Shown: piece by piece, positions 14,783 to 23,145 of the stretch
Layout of the letters: each line of letters opens with the position of its first letter
Numbering within the stretch: position 1 is the stretch's first letter
Assembly: GCF_002482385.1 (NCBI RefSeq)
Contig: NZ_DLFW01000024.1
Location: 62,001-126,000, forward strand
Origin: Dysgonomonas sp. UBA7710
GTDB lineage: Bacteria; Bacteroidota; Bacteroidia; Bacteroidales; Dysgonomonadaceae
Length of the DNA stretch: 64,000 nt
Reading direction: 5' to 3'
Notes under the pieces: model-generated
Databases searched by the model: none
What the model saw: only the letters and a program-made list of their open reading frames with translations
What the model was told of the DNA's origin: nothing
Made by a program: the position numbers and the translations under genes

Positions 14783-15643
14783 ATGCCAACACCGATACTC
14801 TATCAACTATTTCCGACCCTGGCCGATTTCAGGGAGTCGGCACCGAATGTAGAAAGCACGGCCGATTTCAAAGCATTGAATGCCACGGCCATCTCTACAC
14901 GCAAAACGATTGTAGGCGTTATATCCGAACCGATATGGAATAAGATCAAAAGCGAGACGGATACTGATGCCCTGATGTATCTGCGTTCGGCATGGGCTAA
15001 CCGTACCATGTATGCCCAAAAAATATTTGTGGCCGTAAATAACCGTCTCGAAAAGAAAGGCGATACCTACAAATATGAACTGGAGGCTATGAAGCGTCAG
15101 TATATCGATAACTACCATAATGCTATGGACTCGTTGTTGCAGATATTGAGTAATGATGCATCATACGACTGGGAGTCTTCGTGGATGGGAAAGCAAATGG
15201 CCTCGCTCAAGATAAAATCGGTACTCGATTTCGAAGAATATTACCATATCGATACAGCTTATCTGTATTTCACGCGTACGGTTCCCATTCAGAAAAAGGA
15301 GTTGCTGCTTACTTTCAACTCTTACTATGATAAAATTACAGACCGTGAAGATTTACTTCCCAACCTGAACACAGCACTGGTATATACTATCATTGCCCGC
15401 ACACTTCAGCAATTCGACATTATAGAGCTGCCGCCGACTATCCGTAACTATTTCGATGACAATACCCTTTCACGTAATGGCAAAGACGAACGCGACGCAG
15501 TAAACAATATGGCAGATAGTTTCCTGTCTGATGCCGATTCTCTGCTTGGCAATATCGATCTGGCCCTTACCGACGGTACTACAAATGTAGACACAGGCAC
15601 CGATGTGAACGACGAATCAAACAAGTATTATTTAATGGGTTAA
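14783..15643 (+). CDS. Phage head-tail connector-type protein (DUF6712-like), tentative
   Basis: The 286-residue, mostly helical protein begins MPTPILYQLFPTLADF and has long helices with WANRTMYAQKIFVAVNNRL. Its acidic C-terminus is rich in Asp and Thr. Proteins of this look follow the portal in Bacteroides prophages and are filed, as I recall, as DUF6712; I am not certain of the name. The location suggests a neck or completion role. It overlaps the next gene by one base (TAATG). Confidence 0.5.
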   Translation: MPTPILYQLFPTLADFRESAPNVESTADFKALNATAISTRKTIVGVISEPIWNKIKSETDTDALMYLRSAWANRTMYAQKIFVAVNNRLEKKGDTYKYELEAMKRQYIDNYHNAMDSLLQILSNDASYDWESSWMGKQMASLKIKSVLDFEEYYHIDTAYLYFTRTVPIQKKELLLTFNSYYDKITDREDLLPNLNTALVYTIIARTLQQFDIIELPPTIRNYFDDNTLSRNGKDERDAVNNMADSFLSDADSLLGNIDLALTDGTTNVDTGTDVNDESNKYYLMG

Positions 15644-16026
15644 TGAAAAATAATATAAACATGAATAGAATTATAAAAAAAATAGCATTCCGACTTGGTT
15701 ATAGTAAGCATCAGTGCACAAATTGTAAAAAGAATAGTTATCTGCATGAAAAAGATTCAGATGGAATTATAGCAGGTTTCTGTCGGTTTTGTAAACATCC
15801 TATATGGTTTCTGCTGTTTTTATTAATTATGGCTTCAGGGTGTAAAACATATAATATTTATATCGTAGAAAATAAGGATATGCCTAAATCTGGATATACA
15901 AAATCTGGTTATCTGGAAAACGAAAACAGGTTTACAAAAAGTTTTATAAATGCTGACAGTCTGTTTAACGCCTCTCACAGAGCATCAAAAGGGGCATGGG
16001 ATAAGGTAAAGCATAAATATTATTGA
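15643..16026 (+). CDS. Phage membrane protein with Cys-pair motif and lipobox-like segment
   Basis: The 127-residue protein has CTNCKK near 25 and CRFCKH near 48 (a zinc-ribbon pattern), then a hydrophobic stretch WFLLFLLIMASGC ending in a lipobox-like ASGC near residue 66, then a polar C-terminus. A lipoprotein signal with a 50-residue metal-binding leader would be odd. Either the product is a membrane protein with a cytoplasmic Zn ribbon, or the ribbon and the lipoprotein are separate modules that became joined. No family recognised. Confidence 0.55.
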   Translation: MKNNINMNRIIKKIAFRLGYSKHQCTNCKKNSYLHEKDSDGIIAGFCRFCKHPIWFLLFLLIMASGCKTYNIYIVENKDMPKSGYTKSGYLENENRFTKSFINADSLFNASHRASKGAWDKVKHKYY

Positions 16027-16029
16027 CCG

Positions 16030-17022
16030 ATGGAAAAACGTATCGATCTTGAAATTAAAGGAAAGCCTTATAGTATCCCGAATGCATGGGAAGAGCTGAC
16101 TCCCGCACAATTTATATTCCTGTCCGGATTACTTCGTCAGTATGCTGCCGGGTTGCTGTCGGTATCGGATGTGCGCTTGCGCTTTGTCGTGTTTGTGCTG
16201 GAAATATATATGCGGTATGTTCCTAAAAAACACAGGGATACTATTGCCCAGAACCTTTATATATTACTCTCGAAGGTTACGTTTATTTTCAATATAAAAT
16301 ATCCGGATACCGTATGGAATAATATTTCTCCGGAGCTAAGAAAGATTGCCTGCAAGACGGAGCCTACGGATCTGCCCGATTCTCCGGAGGCGCGTTTGCT
16401 CCGCCGATCAGATTACAGCTACGTAGTAGATGCATGCTTTGCCGCTCAGTTGCTTCCATCTGTCAAAGCCGGAGATATTGAGCTGAATGGCTATACGGTA
16501 AACACATCATGCGGGCAGTTGTCCTCTTCGCTTACGGCTCGTCAGTATGTCGACGCTTCGGAATGCCTTGCCGGTATAGATAAGAATCGCGATCTTATGC
16601 CTTTGCTGGCAGCTACACTTTATCAGCCGGGGGCGTACTCTTCAGTGTGGGCGCACGATAATGCAAGAGTATTAAGTTCTGTAGATCAGTCCATACTCGA
16701 AGCTGTAGCGCTTAACTTTCAGGCTTTCGTATTGTTGTTGTTTACCAAAACTCACTTTAGCATCCTGTGGCAAAAGGGAGACAAAGGCAAGGCGAATAAG
16801 AATAAACTTTCGGTAGGCCTGAAAGAAGGTATTTATGCCTTATCAGAAGACGGATACGGAGATATAAACACTGTGGGTGATATGCCACTGATTGAATATC
16901 TGGAAATATTACGGAAAAAGAAAATCGATGCTGTACGCTCGATGCATAGCGCCGAAATGAAACTAACCGAGATCGCCGAAAAGACGGGGCTGGATATAGA
17001 AACTATAAACAAAATAATCTGA
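16030..17022 (+). CDS. Phage late protein of unknown function
   Basis: The 330-residue protein is mostly helical. It starts with a short beta hairpin (IDLEIKGKPYSIPNAWEELT) and then TPAQFIFLSGLLRQY. The C-terminus (KLTEIAEKTGLDIETINKI) looks like a small helix-turn-helix. It lies in the connector-tail region; the first 60 residues recall tail assembly chaperones in flavour, but I cannot assign it. Confidence 0.5.
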   Translation: MEKRIDLEIKGKPYSIPNAWEELTPAQFIFLSGLLRQYAAGLLSVSDVRLRFVVFVLEIYMRYVPKKHRDTIAQNLYILLSKVTFIFNIKYPDTVWNNISPELRKIACKTEPTDLPDSPEARLLRRSDYSYVVDACFAAQLLPSVKAGDIELNGYTVNTSCGQLSSSLTARQYVDASECLAGIDKNRDLMPLLAATLYQPGAYSSVWAHDNARVLSSVDQSILEAVALNFQAFVLLLFTKTHFSILWQKGDKGKANKNKLSVGLKEGIYALSEDGYGDINTVGDMPLIEYLEILRKKKIDAVRSMHSAEMKLTEIAEKTGLDIETINKII

Positions 17023-17029
17023 GGTAACA

Positions 17030-17191
17030 ATGAGCGTTCTTTGTAAAATATTAGGTCATTCGTATTGGGTCACTTCTGTCGGAGGGTTATTGCATTGTCG
17101 AAGGTGTATGAAAAGGAACCCTAAGTTCAATATGCCTGAAAGAGATAGTCCATGTAGAATTTTAATAAGCTTAAAATTATGGTCACATTGA
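17030..17191 (+). CDS. Very small Cys/His protein, DUF1660-like
   Basis: A 53-residue ORF with LCKILGHSYW followed by LLHCRRC, the C-x4-H and CxxC pattern of prophage DUF1660-type zinc-binding proteins. It starts 7 bp after the previous stop and overlaps the next start by 13 bp, in a different frame. The motif makes a real gene likely despite the size. Role unknown. Confidence 0.55.
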   Translation: MSVLCKILGHSYWVTSVGGLLHCRRCMKRNPKFNMPERDSPCRILISLKLWSH

Positions 17192-17736
17192 TTAAAGATA
17201 TATTTATGTTTTTTGCCCGTTTTCCACAAAAGGCGGGTGTGTTGGAGATGTTTACAAACGGCCGTTCCGATCTGCCGGAATATACCCAGTGGATGCAGGA
17301 AGTTAATAATCTACCGGATAATCCTTTGTTAGGGGATATAAAACATTATGTTATGGGGGTGGATCCCGAAAATGTGGTGTCACGCATAAGTACATTCTCT
17401 GATTGCTTTTTATTTGTTGACTACGGACAGATAGAAAATGAAATAGATAGAGTAAACAACCGCCGTGAATCGTGGATTATAGCAATTACTATCGCCTATC
17501 CGAGTCGCGATAGTAATAATGACCTGGTAGAAAGGGCTATTAAATCGGATCGGGCGCTCGACCTTCTGTGTCGCCTACGTCATATACTTATACAAGAAGA
17601 AAAATGTATCCCCTGGCTGAAAAACTTCCAGGCTGACCATATTATTACTCCGTGGGTGTCGGATGATATGGCCTCTTCTTACGGGTGGACTGTTATCATC
17701 CATCGACAGGGCTTTGATTTGTTGCGTGGTAAATAA
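17179..17736 (+). CDS. Phage neck or tail-completion candidate, unknown family
   Basis: The 185-residue protein has an initial hydrophobic amphipathic helix (TLIKDIFMFFARF) and an alpha/beta body with WIIAITIAYPSRDSNNDL and YGWTVIIHRQGF, reminiscent of tail-terminator folds. It is the last gene of its block: a strong terminator follows. A later ATG (MFFARF) would shorten it by nine residues. Function inferred only from position. Confidence 0.5.
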   Translation: MVTLIKDIFMFFARFPQKAGVLEMFTNGRSDLPEYTQWMQEVNNLPDNPLLGDIKHYVMGVDPENVVSRISTFSDCFLFVDYGQIENEIDRVNNRRESWIIAITIAYPSRDSNNDLVERAIKSDRALDLLCRLRHILIQEEKCIPWLKNFQADHIITPWVSDDMASSYGWTVIIHRQGFDLLRGK

Positions 17737-17796
17737 CTCTGATAGTGTTGTTTCGTTTTTCATGGTTAATTTTGTGTTTAATTTAGGTTTATGTTG

Positions 17797-17829
17797 CCGC
17801 CTTGCTTGTGATAAGTAGGGCGGTTTTTT
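17797..17829 (+). terminator. Terminator before the dinD insert
   Basis: CCGCCTTGCTT and AAGTAGGGCGG pair over 11 positions (two G-U) around GTGAT, followed by TTTTTT. It separates the tail-completion gene from dinD. Confidence 0.75.
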
Positions 17830-17883
17830 GAGTATTCTTATATTGTGTGTTTTATAATTGTGATAGAATAAATTTATAACAGA

Positions 17884-17917
17884 TTGATTCAATTTTGAAA
17901 GGAATATCCTATCTTCG
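17884..17917 (+). promoter_or_regulatory. Possible dinD promoter
   Basis: TATCTTCG at 17910-17917 is one base off TAnnTTTG, with TTG at 17884-17886, 23 bp upstream. It lies 21 bp before the dinD ATG. Confidence 0.45.
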
Positions 17918-17938
17918 TGAATCTCAATTTATGAATCG

Positions 17939-18766
17939 ATGGAAGATATTACAAAAGTAAATAATGACAATGGAAGCTTATCGTTTGAGGATTTTAAAAA
18001 TCAAAACGGTATAACATATTGGTGGGCTACCGATTTAATGACTATGTTAGGATATAAAGACCTTAAATCCTTTCAGAAAGTATTGGATAGGACTACTAAA
18101 GCATTTGTAGCTTTAAATATACCTCATTATGAAAATATAATTGCAGTCAATACAGAGGATGGTTATAATTTTAAAATGACAAGATTTGCTTGTTATATGG
18201 CTGTAATGAATGCAGACTCGAAAAAGACCGAAGTTGCAGCAGCGCAGGTGTATTTTGCGCAACAAACAAGAAAATTTGAGTTGTATTTACAAAATAATGA
18301 AGAAATAGAACGAATTGTTATTCGGGAAGAATTGACAGAGGGTAATAAATCATTGGCATCTGTAGCGAAACAACATGATGTTGCCGATTATGCTAAATTC
18401 CAAAATGCCGGCTATTTAGGCATGTATAATATGGAATCGTGGAAGTTAGAAAAAAAGAGGAACGTAAAAAAGGGAAAGCTTGCTGATTATATGGGGCGTA
18501 CTGAATTGGCTGCAAATTTATTCCGTATTACCCAGACTGAAGAGCGAATAAAAAATAAGAATATTACTGGACAGAAAGCATTGGAACAAACTCATTATAA
18601 TGTAGGTAGAGAAGTTCGTAATATCATTGTAGAGAATGTTGGGAAAGCTCCGGAGAATTTAACTCAGCAAAAAGAACTTCCCAATGTAAAAAAGGAATTA
18701 AAAGAAGGCTATAAAAAGATGAATCAAGAAGATTCTCCCAGTGATAAGAAGAAAAGCAAAAAGTAA
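17939..18766 (+). CDS. dinD: DNA-damage-inducible protein D (DinD)
   Basis: The 275-residue protein has the DinD layout: a BRO-N-like N-terminal part (about 5-115, with LMTMLGYKDLKSFQKVLDR and RFACYMAVMNAD) and the DinD-specific C-terminal part with FQNAGYLGMYN and GRTELAANLFRITQTEER, then THYNVGREVRN. Length equals E. coli DinD (274). In E. coli the protein is SOS-induced and hinders RecA filaments. Here it has its own promoter and terminator inside the tail gene run, a typical moron layout. Interference with host RecA or with phage induction is plausible but inferred. The Lys-rich end is unremarkable. Confidence 0.9.
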   Translation: MEDITKVNNDNGSLSFEDFKNQNGITYWWATDLMTMLGYKDLKSFQKVLDRTTKAFVALNIPHYENIIAVNTEDGYNFKMTRFACYMAVMNADSKKTEVAAAQVYFAQQTRKFELYLQNNEEIERIVIREELTEGNKSLASVAKQHDVADYAKFQNAGYLGMYNMESWKLEKKRNVKKGKLADYMGRTELAANLFRITQTEERIKNKNITGQKALEQTHYNVGREVRNIIVENVGKAPENLTQQKELPNVKKELKEGYKKMNQEDSPSDKKKSKK

Positions 18767-18786
18767 AATATATTTTTTTGTAGTAT

Positions 18787-18822
18787 AAAAAAGCCCCGCC
18801 ATCTCCGGCTGGGCTTTTTTTT
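18787..18822. terminator. Bidirectional terminator between dinD and the opposing small gene
   Basis: AAAAAAGCCC and GGGCTTTTTT flank a 14-base loop; T-tracts exist in both directions. It serves dinD on the plus strand and the gene at 18,821 on the minus strand. Confidence 0.75.
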
Positions 18823-19069
18823 ACTCCACCCTCATACAAACATAATTAATATTTGCATCGTGAAATCCTTCTCCCACTTCTAAGTCTTTCAGTTTGATTT
18901 TATACATGAACACAGGGGGTGTTTGAGAGAATTCTTTTATGTATTCAAGGCTCTTTTTGTAATCAGGCCTTTCTTTTCTCTTTTTGGATATAGAATCCAA
19001 ATCCTTTTGTCTCAGAATAAGATATCCGTAATCTTCCGGATCACGTTCTACGCCGTCTCTAAATTTCAT
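18821..19069 (-). CDS. Small protein of unknown function opposite dinD
   Basis: The 82-residue, charged product (KFRDGVERDPEDYGYLILRQ, then KDLDSISKKRKERPDYKKSL) lies convergent with dinD, sharing its terminator, and is the only minus-strand gene inside the tail run. A -7 element (minus-strand TACCTTTG) is 24 bp before its start. Expression in the lysogen is likely, since it is outside the late transcript. No family recognised. Confidence 0.55.
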   Translation of the reverse strand: MKFRDGVERDPEDYGYLILRQKDLDSISKKRKERPDYKKSLEYIKEFSQTPPVFMYKIKLKDLEVGEGFHDANINYVCMRVE

Positions 19070-19092
19070 AGCTTACTTGTTGATAGTTTCCG

Positions 19093-19100
19093 CAAAGGTA
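19093..19100 (-). promoter_or_regulatory. Promoter -7 element for the minus-strand small gene
   Basis: Plus-strand CAAAGGTA is TACCTTTG on the minus strand, matching TAnnTTTG. No clear -33 TTTG is seen. Confidence 0.5.
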
Positions 19101-19170
19101 CCTAATAAGCCATCGTAAACCGAATGAAACATGGTTGAATTATCAACACACTGAATCATTTCTAATAAAC

Positions 19171-19188
19171 GTTTTTTTTGTCCTTTTC
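19171..19188 (+). promoter_or_regulatory. Late motif GTTTTTTTTGTCCTTTTC, copy 2
   Basis: GTCCTTT begins at 19,180, 39 bp before the ATG at 19,219. It restarts the tail transcript after the dinD insert. Confidence 0.5.
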
Positions 19189-19218
19189 TACCCTCTTCTA
19201 TGCGGCTAAATTAGCCGT

Positions 19219-19596
19219 ATGATAACTACAGATAATACATATACGATCGACGTGCCGCAGATTTTTAATAAGGCGGCCAAGGAGATGACGAGTATACAAT
19301 CGACTATTGCCGGACGTGATAATGTTAAGCGAACAGGCGCTTTGTCTGCATATATGCGATCAGGGCCGTATAATGTTGCTTCCGGGAGCGATGAAACTAC
19401 ACTTACCATTACCTATCCGATGTATATGCGTTATCTGGATTTGCGCCTTCGTGGGAGAAAGCCCAAGAAAAAGCATACTCCTATCTACAATAAATATCTC
19501 TGGGGCTTCCTTATGGGATATATCTACAGCCGTACCCGCGGCGGAATAGCCCGGTTTGTAGCCGAAAAACTAAATAGTAGAACAATCGAAATCTGA
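19219..19596 (+). CDS. Phage tail-region protein of unknown function
   Basis: The 125-residue basic protein has VPQIFNKAAKEMTSIQ at the start, a beta middle with LTITYPMYMRYLDLRLRGRK and a basic C-terminus. Being between a late motif and the tape measure gene (5-bp gap), it may be a neck protein of the HK97 gp10 kind, but no motif proves it. A short inverted repeat GCGGCTAAATTAGCCG (19203-19218) directly abuts the ATG and could mask the start. Confidence 0.5.
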   Translation: MITTDNTYTIDVPQIFNKAAKEMTSIQSTIAGRDNVKRTGALSAYMRSGPYNVASGSDETTLTITYPMYMRYLDLRLRGRKPKKKHTPIYNKYLWGFLMGYIYSRTRGGIARFVAEKLNSRTIEI

Positions 19597-19601
19597 AATA
19601 T

Positions 19602-22600
19602 ATGATAACCAAAGATTTGATAACTCTTCAGATAAAGAGTGAGGGCGTGGATAAAGTCACTATCGATCTGGATAAGCTGGCAAAAGGTATTAAGGAGATC
19701 GAATTGGAAGCCAAGGACGCTAAGGCGGGTATTCGCGGGCTTAAAGATGAAAATAAAGCGCTGAAGGAGCAAAACGAAGAGAACGTAAGATTGATAAAAC
19801 AGTTTAGCACTGAACTTAAGCAACTTCAACAGCAGGGGCAGGGTGCCAGTAACAGGGCCAAACAATTGTCGCAGAATGTACAGAAATTGAATCGGGATAT
19901 CGATAATAATACTACCCAGATAGATAAAAATAACGCTTCTATCAATACTCTTCAGAATGCAAGCGAAGCCCTAATACGCACTATGAAAATTGAGGACATG
20001 ACAATGAATCAACTTTCGAGGCGCGCCGAATATCTGCGGGCCAGACTTGGCAATATATCTAAGTCGGCGGAACCTGAGAAGTGGAAAAAATTCAATGACC
20101 AATTGATTGCGACTGAGGATCAGATGAAGAAAGTATCCATTGGAGGCGAACAGGTAAAGAATAGATTAAGCCAGTTAGGGAAAGCGGCGCAAGAGGCGGG
20201 TAAAACGATAGGTAAAGTATTCCTCTTGATGGCTGCCTATAGTGCGTTGCGTTTCTTTCAGGATCTGGCCGCTAAAACAAGGGAATGGGTTACTGAAGCA
20301 AAAGAACTGGCCGCAAAGGCTGAAGGTGTATCCCGGGCCTTTGAGTCACTCGATAAACCTAAGCTGCTGGACCATCTACGCGAACAAACGCGGGGGCTGA
20401 TAGGTGACTTTGAACTGATGCAGGCAGCTGTGAAAGCTGATAAATATAAAATACCCGTCGACGAGGTCGGGAATCTGTTGGAATTTGCTTCCCGCAGGGC
20501 AATAGATATGGGGCAGGACGTTGACGATTTTCAAAAGAGAATTATAAATGGTATAGGTAAACAATCTAAGCTAATTCTGGATGATTTGGGCTTTTCTTCA
20601 GTGGAGATAAATAAAGCTATTGCCAAACAAGGTTCATTTGCTAAAGGTGTGATCTCCCTGGTGAATGAAGAACTTGAAAAACAAGGCCCGCGTGCACTTA
20701 CTGCTGCCGATATGGCTGTGCAGGCTTCTGTGAAATGGCAGAATGCGCAGCTTAAGGTCGGAAACCAATTTCTATGGATAGATAAATTGTGGAGTAAATT
20801 ATCGGGTAAAATAGCCGGATGGGTAGCTGATTTCGCCGAACGGCAATTGCCTGATATAATGAATAAACTTATAAATCTGTACAATCATTTTGTAACTGCA
20901 TATAACGGGTCTGAATTACTCAGGGCCTCTGTGTATGGCATTGCCTACGGATTTAAATTGTTGTTTAATAACATGAAGCTGGTTTTTGATTTTGGTATAA
21001 ATCAGGCCATATTGCTAGGTAAATCTCTTAATGCTGCCCTAAACCCAAGTCTGGACAGCTTACAGGATGCAGCCTTGGCGCAGTTACAATATGCAACACG
21101 TAATTTTAAAGCATATGAAGACTATTTAGCTTCTGTCAAAAAAGATACCGAGGATTTTGCCAAGTCAATAAAAGGCAGCAAGCTGGATTATATAACACCC
21201 GTTAGCGGTGAAACAATAAATAATACGGGCGGCGGTCCTATTGTGGAAGAAGATAAAAAAGCTTTGCAGAAACAAAAAAAAGAACTTGCTGCCCGCCTCG
21301 AGAATCTGGAAAATGCACATAAGGATGAACTGCTTGCCCTTAAGAAGTACGCTTTTGAAAACAATCAGACCGAAGAAGAACTGAAAGATGCTACCCTCAA
21401 AAGTGATTATAAATATTATGCCGACAGGATGCAGCTTGTAGGTGATTTTCTGGAAGAGTTTAAGATAAAAGATAAAAAATTCTTAGCGGATATAGGAAAA
21501 ATACAGGCTGATACCCGAAACTCCCAGTTCGACCTTCTCCCGCAATTCGATGCCAATACATTATCTGAATTGGAACGCCAACGGGATAAGTCTATACAGG
21601 TAATTGAAAACTGGTTTGAATTAGAGAAGAAAGCACTGGCTGAACGTAACCTGACGAAAACCCAGTATGACGCCGAATATGAACTTCTCGAACTTGCACG
21701 TACCGAAACAGTGTTGGCTATACTGAAAAAGTATGGAGTAAATGTAGAAGCCGCAGAAATACAAAACGGACGTATCAAAGCCGAAGCTCTGCGTAAAGCA
21801 AATGAAGAGATCATAAAGCAGGAAGAGAAAGCAGTTTCGGACCGTAATGCTCTAAACTTGAACCGGTCTGAAAGAAATTATGATATACGTTCATCTTATG
21901 GGCTGGTATCGCAGGGAGAGAATAAGAATCGTGAGAAACGCGCACTACAGGCTGAACTGATGGCCGGAGTGATCGATTATGAAACCTATCAGAAAGCGCT
22001 TTCCGTACTTAATAAAAAATACGAAGACGAACGTTTACAGGTAAAAGAGCAATATGGACTAGCAACTGTTGGTGAGCTGTATAACATGGAGTTGGAGAAT
22101 CTAAGGCTGCAACATGAACAAGGCTTACTTTCTGAAGCAGAATTCGAGGAAGCCAAATTCCGGCTGAAGATGGAATATGGCGCCAAATGGGTAGAAGAGC
22201 AGAAACACTGGCAGGAAAAAGCTTCTAACCTTGTCTCTGCCCTGATGGAAGCCGAAACAGCCAAACTAGACGCCGAATATGATGTGCGTATAGCTGCCGC
22301 CGAAGGCAATACAGAAGAAACCGAGCGACTCGAAAAAGAAAAGGCCCAGAAGAAGCTGGATATAGAAAAGAAATATGCCGATGTGCAGTTTGCCGTAAAA
22401 GCTTCGGAAATAATAGCCAATACCGCTGTTGCTATAATGACGGGATATGCCCAGCTGGGGCCTATTGCCGGTACTGTAGCGGCTGTAATGTTGGGAGCTA
22501 CGGGCGCAGCACAGTTAATCGCCGCCAATGCCGAACGCCAGAAAGTTAAAAATCTTACTCTTGGCGGGTCCTCCGACAGTTCAGCAAAATACGATCGCGT

Positions 22601-23117
22601 GGTTACCCCGGGTAAAGAAACGGGCGGATACATAGATGTAGAAAGGGAGCAGGATGGCAAACCGTTTACAGCACTATATGATCCGGAAAAGCGTGGATAT
22701 GTCGATAGTCCCACAGTAATTGTCGGAGAAGGCCCTGCCGGCAGGAATAGGGAATGGGTAGCAGGCAATGCGCTGGTGGAAAATCCGACTGCGCGGCCTA
22801 TTATCGATTTGATGGATAAGGCGCAAACGTCCGGACATGCCAGCACTATAGATATGAATAGATTGATACGTGCACGTATGGCAGGATTCGAAACAGGCGG
22901 ATTTATTGCAAAACCGACAGGGATAGTAAATACTACGCGTCAGAGCAATGCTGCAAATACCGGCGGCCAGGACGCGTTGGCTTCCGTTCTTGGAGAGGTG
23001 CGCACACTTCTTGCTTATTTGAGTGCTAATAAGATACAGGCCAGTGTGAATTATCAGGAGTTTAAAGATGTAGAATCCAAAATGACCGATTATCAAAATT
23101 TCGGAAATAAACACTGA
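19602..23117 (+). CDS. Phage tail tape measure protein
   Basis: At 1,171 residues this is the largest gene. Residues 1-190 are coiled coil (LKDENKALKEQNEENVRLIK), a hydrophobic segment follows at about 204-225 (FLLMAAYSALRFF), long helices with many Glu/Lys fill 560-930, a second hydrophobic stretch sits at about 936-976 (VAIMTGYAQLGPIAG), and the C-terminus is Gly-rich with FETGGFI. This is the tape measure pattern. Length sets tail length; using about 1.5 angstrom per residue, the tail would be roughly 170 nm. No sheath genes are seen, so the tail is non-contractile. Confidence 0.9.
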   Translation: MITKDLITLQIKSEGVDKVTIDLDKLAKGIKEIELEAKDAKAGIRGLKDENKALKEQNEENVRLIKQFSTELKQLQQQGQGASNRAKQLSQNVQKLNRDIDNNTTQIDKNNASINTLQNASEALIRTMKIEDMTMNQLSRRAEYLRARLGNISKSAEPEKWKKFNDQLIATEDQMKKVSIGGEQVKNRLSQLGKAAQEAGKTIGKVFLLMAAYSALRFFQDLAAKTREWVTEAKELAAKAEGVSRAFESLDKPKLLDHLREQTRGLIGDFELMQAAVKADKYKIPVDEVGNLLEFASRRAIDMGQDVDDFQKRIINGIGKQSKLILDDLGFSSVEINKAIAKQGSFAKGVISLVNEELEKQGPRALTAADMAVQASVKWQNAQLKVGNQFLWIDKLWSKLSGKIAGWVADFAERQLPDIMNKLINLYNHFVTAYNGSELLRASVYGIAYGFKLLFNNMKLVFDFGINQAILLGKSLNAALNPSLDSLQDAALAQLQYATRNFKAYEDYLASVKKDTEDFAKSIKGSKLDYITPVSGETINNTGGGPIVEEDKKALQKQKKELAARLENLENAHKDELLALKKYAFENNQTEEELKDATLKSDYKYYADRMQLVGDFLEEFKIKDKKFLADIGKIQADTRNSQFDLLPQFDANTLSELERQRDKSIQVIENWFELEKKALAERNLTKTQYDAEYELLELARTETVLAILKKYGVNVEAAEIQNGRIKAEALRKANEEIIKQEEKAVSDRNALNLNRSERNYDIRSSYGLVSQGENKNREKRALQAELMAGVIDYETYQKALSVLNKKYEDERLQVKEQYGLATVGELYNMELENLRLQHEQGLLSEAEFEEAKFRLKMEYGAKWVEEQKHWQEKASNLVSALMEAETAKLDAEYDVRIAAAEGNTEETERLEKEKAQKKLDIEKKYADVQFAVKASEIIANTAVAIMTGYAQLGPIAGTVAAVMLGATGAAQLIAANAERQKVKNLTLGGSSDSSAKYDRVVTPGKETGGYIDVEREQDGKPFTALYDPEKRGYVDSPTVIVGEGPAGRNREWVAGNALVENPTARPIIDLMDKAQTSGHASTIDMNRLIRARMAGFETGGFIAKPTGIVNTTRQSNAANTGGQDALASVLGEVRTLLAYLSANKIQASVNYQEFKDVESKMTDYQNFGNKH

Positions 23118-23145
23118 TTTGCTAATATCCAAATATTGAAATAAC

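Noticed and set aside
21989..22846. 285-codon minus-strand ORF under the tape measure gene
   Set aside because: A shadow frame of the Glu/Lys-rich coiled coil (Ser-rich in antisense); no independent support.
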